Positions 59,562-64,000 of a DNA stretch of 64,000 bases are shown piece after piece. Below the pieces are notes generated by a model, which did not search any database, was not told where the DNA came from, and saw only the letters and a program-made list of their open reading frames with translations. The translations under genes were made by a program, and so were the position numbers. The stretch comes from Terrimonas_A sp051954695. Its GTDB lineage: Bacteria > Bacteroidota > Bacteroidia > Chitinophagales > Chitinophagaceae. Every line of letters begins with the position of its first letter. The first letter of the stretch is position 1. The stretch is from positions 1 through 64,000 of the forward strand of contig JBQCHL010000006.1 of assembly GCA_051954695.1 (NCBI GenBank), read 5' to 3'.

Positions 59562-60506
59562 TTAGGTCATTCCTATGGGATTTGCGAGGCCCTCAGTAAA
59601 CTCCGCCCACACTTTTTTTACGATATCTGCGGCTGGTAAAATACGATCTACCAAAGCGCTCACCTGCCCTATTTCCAGTTCCCCTTCTTCCAGGTTTCCT
59701 TCAAACATCCCTTTTTTGGCCCTTCCTCTTCCCAGCAGGTTTTTCAGCTCTTCGGGCGATGCTCCTCTTTGCTCCGCTTCCTGTACCTGGTGGTAGAATG
59801 TGTTGCGGATCAGTCTGACAGGGGTGAGTTGTTTCATTGTCAGCACCGTATCACCTTCCTGGGCATCCACTACCACTTTCTTAAACGCTTCATGGGAGGA
59901 AGCTTCTTCACAAGCTACAAACCGGCTGCCCATTTGCACGCCTTCTGCGCCCATTACCATAGCTGCCAGCATTTGCCGCCCTGTGGCAATACCACCTGCT
60001 GCCAGCACAGGGATTTTTACAGCCGCTGCCACAGCGGGGATCAATACCATCGAGCCGGTTTCTTCCCGGCCATTATGCCCCCCGGCTTCAAACCCTTCCG
60101 CCACCACTGCATCGCAACCTGCATCTTCTGCCTTGCGGGCAAATTTGCTGCTGCTTACTACATGCACCACTTTTACGCCCTTTTCCTTCAGGGTGCCTGT
60201 CCATGTTTTGGGATTGCCCGCCGAAGTGAACACAATAGGTACTTTTTCCTGGAGTATTATCTCTATATGCTTATCAATATCGGGATATAGCAGGGGCACG
60301 TTCACCCCAAATGATTTATCCGTAGCTGCTTTGCATTTACGGATATGCTCCCGCAACACATCAGGGTACATACTTCCGCTTCCGATAAGTCCCAATGCAC
60401 CGGCATTGCTTACAGCACTGGCCAGTCGCCAGCCACTGGCCCATATCATACCAGCCTGGACAATAGGATAATCGATGTTGAAGAGAGAGGTGATTCGGTT
60501 GGTCAT
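59562..60506 (-). CDS. nitronate monooxygenase family protein
   Basis: A 314-residue FMN-dependent barrel enzyme. Seen: the N-terminal YPIVQAGMIWASGWRLASAVSNAGALGLIG, the catalytic His in AEGFEAGGHNG (about residue 145) and phosphate-binding PVLAAGGIATGRQM plus EGVQMGSRFVACEE. This form (2-nitropropane dioxygenase/FabK-like) either oxidises alkyl nitronates or reduces enoyl-ACP; FabK-type and nitronate enzymes cannot be told apart by eye. It is probably monocistronic. The second copy of the structured repeat lies upstream of its start. Confidence 0.9.
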   Translation of the reverse strand: MTNRITSLFNIDYPIVQAGMIWASGWRLASAVSNAGALGLIGSGSMYPDVLREHIRKCKAATDKSFGVNVPLLYPDIDKHIEIILQEKVPIVFTSAGNPKTWTGTLKEKGVKVVHVVSSSKFARKAEDAGCDAVVAEGFEAGGHNGREETGSMVLIPAVAAAVKIPVLAAGGIATGRQMLAAMVMGAEGVQMGSRFVACEEASSHEAFKKVVVDAQEGDTVLTMKQLTPVRLIRNTFYHQVQEAEQRGASPEELKNLLGRGRAKKGMFEGNLEEGELEIGQVSALVDRILPAADIVKKVWAEFTEGLANPIGMT

Positions 60507-60544
60507 AATGAGGCAAAGATAGCTTCTGAAGAGGTAGTTTTCTG

Positions 60545-60727
60545 GGTCGGGAGTCCACTTCCCGCTGTGTCACCCCGGCCCTGTTTGAAGAAAATAACTG
60601 GAATAGTACATTAAGAGCCGGGGGCCTCAACGTTGAGGAGACCCCGGCTCTTATATTCTTTAAACTATAAAGTGTCCTGAACCATGGCTGGGGTGGCAAC
60701 AGGCGGGAAGGGACTTCTGAATCGGGA
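60545..60727. repeat. structured inverted-repeat element, copy 2
   Basis: A second member of the family at 57873-58092, in opposite orientation. The centre is a perfect 11-bp stem AAGAGCCGGGG / CCCCGGCTCTT (60613-60623 and 60642-60652) around CCTCAACGTTGAGG. The outer arms (about 60545-60582 and 60687-60727) are imperfect inverse repeats. The segment 60600-60621 is identical to the complement of 57995-58016. No coding frame is supported. The gap 60507-60750 has no other recognised content. Confidence 0.75.
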
Positions 60728-60750
60728 GCAACTCCAAATCATCTCAGAAG

Positions 60751-61743
60751 CTATCCCAAATCAATATTCGTATTATCCCCGATACTCAATGTTCTTGTTT
60801 CGCCTTTAAGGCCTGTATCACTACCGATGATCGAAGCTTCAAGAACGATATCGAAAAGGTTAGAGAAGGAACCGATAATAGAATTTCTTACAATAGAATA
60901 ATTGATGCGAGTGTTTTCGCCAATAGTAACATCGGGACCGATGATAGAGTTTTTTATATCACAACCTTCGCCGATGCTCACAGGGGGGATGATGACAGTG
61001 TTCTCGAATTGATAATTCGTTTCACCATTTCCTTCGAACTTTTTCAATAATGTAGCATTGGAATCGAGCAGGGTGTCTTTACGGCCGCAATCAAACCAAC
61101 TGTCCACTTTGAAAGGTTTGAATTGGATGCCTTGTTTCAGCATGCAGTCCAGTGCGTCTGTGAGACTGTACTCACCATGTGTACGCAATCCCTGGAGAAA
61201 GTTATCTTCCAGGCATTTAAAAAGCTGGCCGCTTTCCTTGATCTTATAAATACCGACCAGGGCCATATTTGACTTAGGAATATGTGGCTTCTCTACTACG
61301 TGTTCAATAAATCCTTTTTCATTGATCTCTGCTACACCAAACTCACGTGGATCATCCACTTTTCTCACACCAAGCATAGAGCAATCACTCTCTACAACGG
61401 CTTTTACATCGTATTCGCAAATAGTATCACCCAGCACAACGATCACTTCATCATCATTCACCACTTCACGGGTGATCTTGATAGCATGACCAATCCCCTG
61501 CCGGTCTATCTGCTGCACATAATGCGCTTTCAGGTCAGGGTATTTCGCCCTCACATAATCGCGAATCTTATCTCCCAGGTATCCTACTATAAAAACAAAT
61601 TCATCTATCCCGGCTTCCTGCATCTGGTCAATAATGATACTCAACACAGTCTTGCCAGCCAGTGGGATCAGTGCCTTCGGTTGCGTATAACTATGAGGGC
61701 GCAATTTGGTGCCTGCGCCTGCTACTGGTATTATTGCCTTCAT
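60751..61743 (-). CDS. sugar nucleotidyltransferase with left-handed beta-helix
   Basis: A 330-residue enzyme. The N-terminal domain (about 1-235) is a RmlA/GlmU-type nucleotidyltransferase: PVAGAGTKLRPHSYTQPKAL (NTP and Lys-binding site), VVLGDTICEYD (metal Asp), EFGVAEINEKGFIEHVVEKP and SWFDCGRKDTLLD. The C-terminal 95 residues show hexapeptide repeats (IGEGCDIKNSIIGPDVTIG). It makes an NDP-sugar, probably dTDP- or UDP-glucose type, for envelope polysaccharide. The nucleotide and sugar cannot be fixed from sequence. It is transcribed away from glyA. Confidence 0.9.
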   Translation of the reverse strand: MKAIIPVAGAGTKLRPHSYTQPKALIPLAGKTVLSIIIDQMQEAGIDEFVFIVGYLGDKIRDYVRAKYPDLKAHYVQQIDRQGIGHAIKITREVVNDDEVIVVLGDTICEYDVKAVVESDCSMLGVRKVDDPREFGVAEINEKGFIEHVVEKPHIPKSNMALVGIYKIKESGQLFKCLEDNFLQGLRTHGEYSLTDALDCMLKQGIQFKPFKVDSWFDCGRKDTLLDSNATLLKKFEGNGETNYQFENTVIIPPVSIGEGCDIKNSIIGPDVTIGENTRINYSIVRNSIIGSFSNLFDIVLEASIIGSDTGLKGETRTLSIGDNTNIDLG

Positions 61744-62102
61744 TTACCCGTTTGGGACTTTTAATAAAAAATTTAAAAGCCAACGAAAGTAGTGATTTTT
61801 ACCGCAAACAAAAACTTATCTGCCCAACCGCGCTTTCAATTCCCGGCAGACGTAATTTTGCGGCGGCTGGCAGCAGTAGCCATCTCAAGGTTAAGAGACT
61901 AAGGTTTAAGTGTTTAAAAGTTTAAAGGTTTAAATAGTTTAAGGTTTAAAAACCTGGCGTTTAGAAGATCAGTGAATTTAACAATCAGTTATAAGCCATC
62001 GACTTTAGACTATTAAACTCTTCAACCTTAAACCATTAAACCTTTAAACTATTAAACTTAAAACTCTTTATACTTCGTCTTCCAACTTCTTAAACATTCT
62101 TC
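61744..62102. other. intergenic stretch with TTTAAA-rich imperfect inverted repeat
   Basis: A 359-bp gap. From 61889 to 61960 the sequence is a chain of GTTTAAA/GGTTTAA words; from 62009 to 62068 the complementary ATTAAAC/TTTAAAC words recur, so the two blocks can pair imperfectly across about 50 bp. No gene or clear promoter was recognised. The glyA start is 34 bp further on. Confidence 0.55.
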
Positions 62103-63380
62103 ATGCAAAAAGACACTCAAATCTTCGATCTTATCAACCAGGAACTGGAACGCCAGCGCAACGGTATCGAATTAATCGCCTCTGAGAACTTTACCTCCCT
62201 GCAGGTAATGCAGGCGATGGGAACCGTACCCACCAATAAATATGCTGAAGGCTATCCCGGCAAGCGTTATTATGGTGGTTGCGAAATAGTGGATGAAATT
62301 GAGACCCTGGCTATTGAAAGATTAAAGAAAGTGTTTAATGCTTCATGGGCCAACGTACAACCTCATAGCGGTGCTACTGCCAATGCAGCCGTATTCCTGG
62401 CCTGCGTAAAGCCTGGTGATAAAGTATTAGGCCTCGATCTTAGTATGGGTGGCCACCTTACTCATGGTAGTCCTGCCAATTTCAGTGGTAAAAACTATCA
62501 AGCTATTTTCTATGGCGTGAAAAAAGACACAGGCCTCGTAGATTATGATCAACTGGAAGCAACAGCCCTGAAAGAAAAACCAAAAATGATCATCTGCGGT
62601 GCTTCTGCATATAGCCGCGACTGGGATTATAAACGTATCAGGGAAGTGGCTGATAAAATAGGTGCTATCCTGTTTGCCGATATCGCCCACCCTGCTGGCC
62701 TTATTGCAAAAGGATTGCTGAATGATCCGTTTGACCATTGTCATATCGTCAGCTCTACAACCCATAAAACCCTGCGAGGCCCAAGAGGCGGTATTATCAT
62801 GCTCCGTCATGATTTTGAGAACCCCTGGGGCATCAAAGATCCCAAAGGCAATACCCGCACCATGAGCCAGCTCCTCGATCTGGCTGTATTCCCCGGCACA
62901 CAGGGTGGACCGCTCGAGCATGTGATCGCTGCCAAAGCAGTATCATTCGGCGAGATCCTTTCAGACAGCTACACTACTTATGCAAAACAAATCATTACCA
63001 ATGCCCAGGCCATGGCAAAAGCTTTGGTAAGCCGTGGATATAACCTTATCAGCAATGGTACAGACAATCACCTGATGCTGATTGATCTCCGTAATAAGAA
63101 CCTGACGGGTAAAAAAGCACAGGAAACGCTTGATAAAGCACATATCACCCTTAATAAGAATGCAGTACCGTTTGATGATAAATCTCCTTTTGTTACTTCC
63201 GGTATCCGCGTAGGCGTTCCTGCCATCACTACCCGTGGCATGAAAGAAAAAGATATGGAAACCGTGGTAGCCATGATAGATAAAGTGCTGATGAATGCAG
63301 ATGACGAAAAAACTATCGGTTCAGTAAAAGCAGAAGTAAAACAATTCATGCAACAGTTCCCGCTGTATCCTGAATTGTAA
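62103..63380 (+). CDS. glyA: serine hydroxymethyltransferase
   Basis: A 425-residue PLP enzyme that converts serine and tetrahydrofolate to glycine and 5,10-methylene-tetrahydrofolate in the cytoplasm. Highly conserved blocks: IELIASENFTSLQVMQAMG, TNKYAEGYPGKRYYGGCE, VQPHSGATANAAVF, FADIAHPAGLIAKG, and SSTTHKTLRGPRGG with the Schiff-base Lys (residue 222). Near the C-terminus SPFVTSGIRVGVPAITTRGM is intact. Length and motifs are normal. It is 55 bp from the DUF4293 gene on the same strand. Confidence 0.98.
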   Translation: MQKDTQIFDLINQELERQRNGIELIASENFTSLQVMQAMGTVPTNKYAEGYPGKRYYGGCEIVDEIETLAIERLKKVFNASWANVQPHSGATANAAVFLACVKPGDKVLGLDLSMGGHLTHGSPANFSGKNYQAIFYGVKKDTGLVDYDQLEATALKEKPKMIICGASAYSRDWDYKRIREVADKIGAILFADIAHPAGLIAKGLLNDPFDHCHIVSSTTHKTLRGPRGGIIMLRHDFENPWGIKDPKGNTRTMSQLLDLAVFPGTQGGPLEHVIAAKAVSFGEILSDSYTTYAKQIITNAQAMAKALVSRGYNLISNGTDNHLMLIDLRNKNLTGKKAQETLDKAHITLNKNAVPFDDKSPFVTSGIRVGVPAITTRGMKEKDMETVVAMIDKVLMNADDEKTIGSVKAEVKQFMQQFPLYPEL

Positions 63381-63435
63381 ATATTTTAATAAGTTTATAC
63401 TGTTAACCGGTTGTTCAAACCTAAACCGATCCATT

Positions 63436-63855
63436 ATGATACAACGCCAGCAAACACTTTGGTTATTATTAGCCGCCGTCTGTTCGGTGCTGACCTTCCT
63501 GTATCCTTTTTATACAGGCCAGCGCCTGGGGGATAATAATATACCTACCATAGACGAGCTTATGGCCGGCAGTAATTTTTTCCTACTGGTGCTGACGGGT
63601 GCTGCTACCCTGGCCGGTGCCATTGCGATCTTTCTTTTTAAAGACAGGAAAACACAGGTAAAGCTCAGTATTGCCGGAGTGGTCATTGCTGTTATACTCG
63701 TTATACTGTACTTCACTGAAGTAAGGAAATTCCAGTCGGGCCGCTTTGCGCTGACATCCATTTATGTAGCCGGGATGCTGATCGGCTTTATCATGGCCAC
63801 ACGCGGAATACTGAAAGATGAGAAACTGGTGAAGAGCCTCAATAAACTCAGGTAA
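63436..63855 (+). CDS. DUF4293-family membrane protein
   Basis: A 139-residue membrane protein with four hydrophobic helices (about 8-26, 47-70, 78-95, 103-122). The start MIQRQQTLWLLLAAVCSVL and the final RGILKDEKLVKSLNKLR are typical of DUF4293, found nearly only in Bacteroidota and of unknown function. It follows glyA by 55 bp and ends at a strong terminator, so the two are probably one transcription unit. Confidence 0.88.
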   Translation: MIQRQQTLWLLLAAVCSVLTFLYPFYTGQRLGDNNIPTIDELMAGSNFFLLVLTGAATLAGAIAIFLFKDRKTQVKLSIAGVVIAVILVILYFTEVRKFQSGRFALTSIYVAGMLIGFIMATRGILKDEKLVKSLNKLR

Positions 63856-63866
63856 GTAAAGAAAAT

Positions 63867-63912
63867 AAAAAGGCCCTCAGACATGGATGCACATTCAACC
63901 TGAGGGCTTTTT
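63867..63912. terminator. bidirectional intrinsic terminator
   Basis: AAAAAGGCCCTCAG and CTGAGGGCTTTTT: an 8-bp GC-rich stem (GCCCTCAG/CTGAGGGC) with A/T flanks that extend the pairing and give T-tracts on both strands. It serves glyA-DUF4293 and the convergent gene at the window edge. Confidence 0.85.
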
Positions 63913-63920
63913 ATTTTCTT

Positions 63921-64000
63921 TTATTTTTTAACCAGCAACTGGCTGGCTGTATATTCCTCTCCTTTTATTCTTACTACATAAACGCCAGGTCTTGTACCAG
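63921..64000 (-). CDS. 3' end of a type IX secreted protein (C-terminal sorting domain)
   Basis: A partial reverse-strand frame that enters at the right edge and ends at TAA 63921-63923. The visible residues include RPGVYVVRIKGEEY, TASQLLVKK, then stop. This is the ending of the type IX secretion (Por) C-terminal sorting domain, where P-G-x-Y-x-V is followed by a final strand and one or two lysines. The rest of the gene lies outside the window, so the product is unknown. It implies that the organism has a type IX secretion system. Confidence 0.75.
   Translation of the reverse strand, partial: GTRPGVYVVRIKGEEYTASQLLVKK

Noticed and set aside
59769..60471. Long forward frames opposite the nitronate monooxygenase gene
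   Set aside because: They are complements of a conserved enzyme frame with intact motifs.

Overview
The window comes from the chromosome of a member of the phylum Bacteroidota, most likely family Chitinophagaceae. The grounds are a SusC/SusD pair, promoter boxes of the Bacteroidota type (TAnnTTTG) just upstream of several start codons, LytS/LytTR signalling, a type IX secretion C-terminal tail at the right edge, and weak use of Shine-Dalgarno sites. No phage, insertion sequence, CRISPR array or rRNA operon was seen.

Layout. 1-6.6 kb: a PfkB sugar kinase, a thioredoxin-reductase-like flavoprotein behind a 15-bp-arm palindromic operator, then a forward run of a ParB-like protein, MgtC, an ABC exporter with an unusually long external loop, and a TPR protein. 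6.6-14.2 kb: a tightly packed reverse operon of nine sugar-acid catabolic and transport genes (FAH hydrolase, SDR, RraA, DHDPS-family aldolase, EamA permease, enolase-superfamily dehydratase, 3-hydroxyacyl-CoA-dehydrogenase-like, RidA, creatininase family). 14.5 kb: a divergent AraC regulator. 15.4-28.1 kb: a nine-gene reverse operon of secreted enzymes (STN-esterase fusion, PhoX, GH27, HGSNAT-like acyltransferase, unrecognised barrel protein, NHL protein, PIG-L deacetylase, GH28-like beta-helix, DUF4091 protein). 28.3-39.8 kb: a reverse SusC-SusD operon followed by three calcineurin-like phosphoesterases and a di-haem cytochrome c peroxidase.

The three reverse operons (6.6-39.8 kb) look like one polysaccharide utilisation locus. 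Each carries the same 19-bp motif around GTATACTTTTTT, 68-75 bp upstream of its first start codon, and a fourth weaker copy lies in front of the araC gene. The inferred flow is: SusCD imports a substrate trimmed outside the cell by phosphatases, glycosidases, an esterase and a deacetylase, and the resulting sugar acid is oxidised and split in the cytoplasm by the 6.6-14.2 kb operon. The substrate is unknown. Four phosphatase-like genes in the locus suggest a phosphorylated or phosphate-linked glycan.

40-51 kb: an outer-membrane beta-barrel protein with a LytS/LytTR two-component system, a VOC protein, a ferredoxin-reductase-like flavoprotein, FolE, an ECF sigma factor, a 1113-residue glucosidase-like secreted protein and a DUF4345 membrane protein. 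51.4-51.8 kb: tRNA-Pro(TGG), flanked by REP-like hairpins, and tRNA-Ser(GCT). 51.9-64 kb: housekeeping and mixed genes (dnaA, a FAD-dependent dehydrogenase, an ABC-2 transporter pair, a coiled-coil repeat protein behind two BlaI-like operator repeats, a nitronate monooxygenase, a nucleotidyltransferase, glyA, a DUF4293 protein) and the end of a type IX secreted protein. Two copies, in opposite orientation, of an undescribed structured repeat lie near 58.0 and 60.6 kb.
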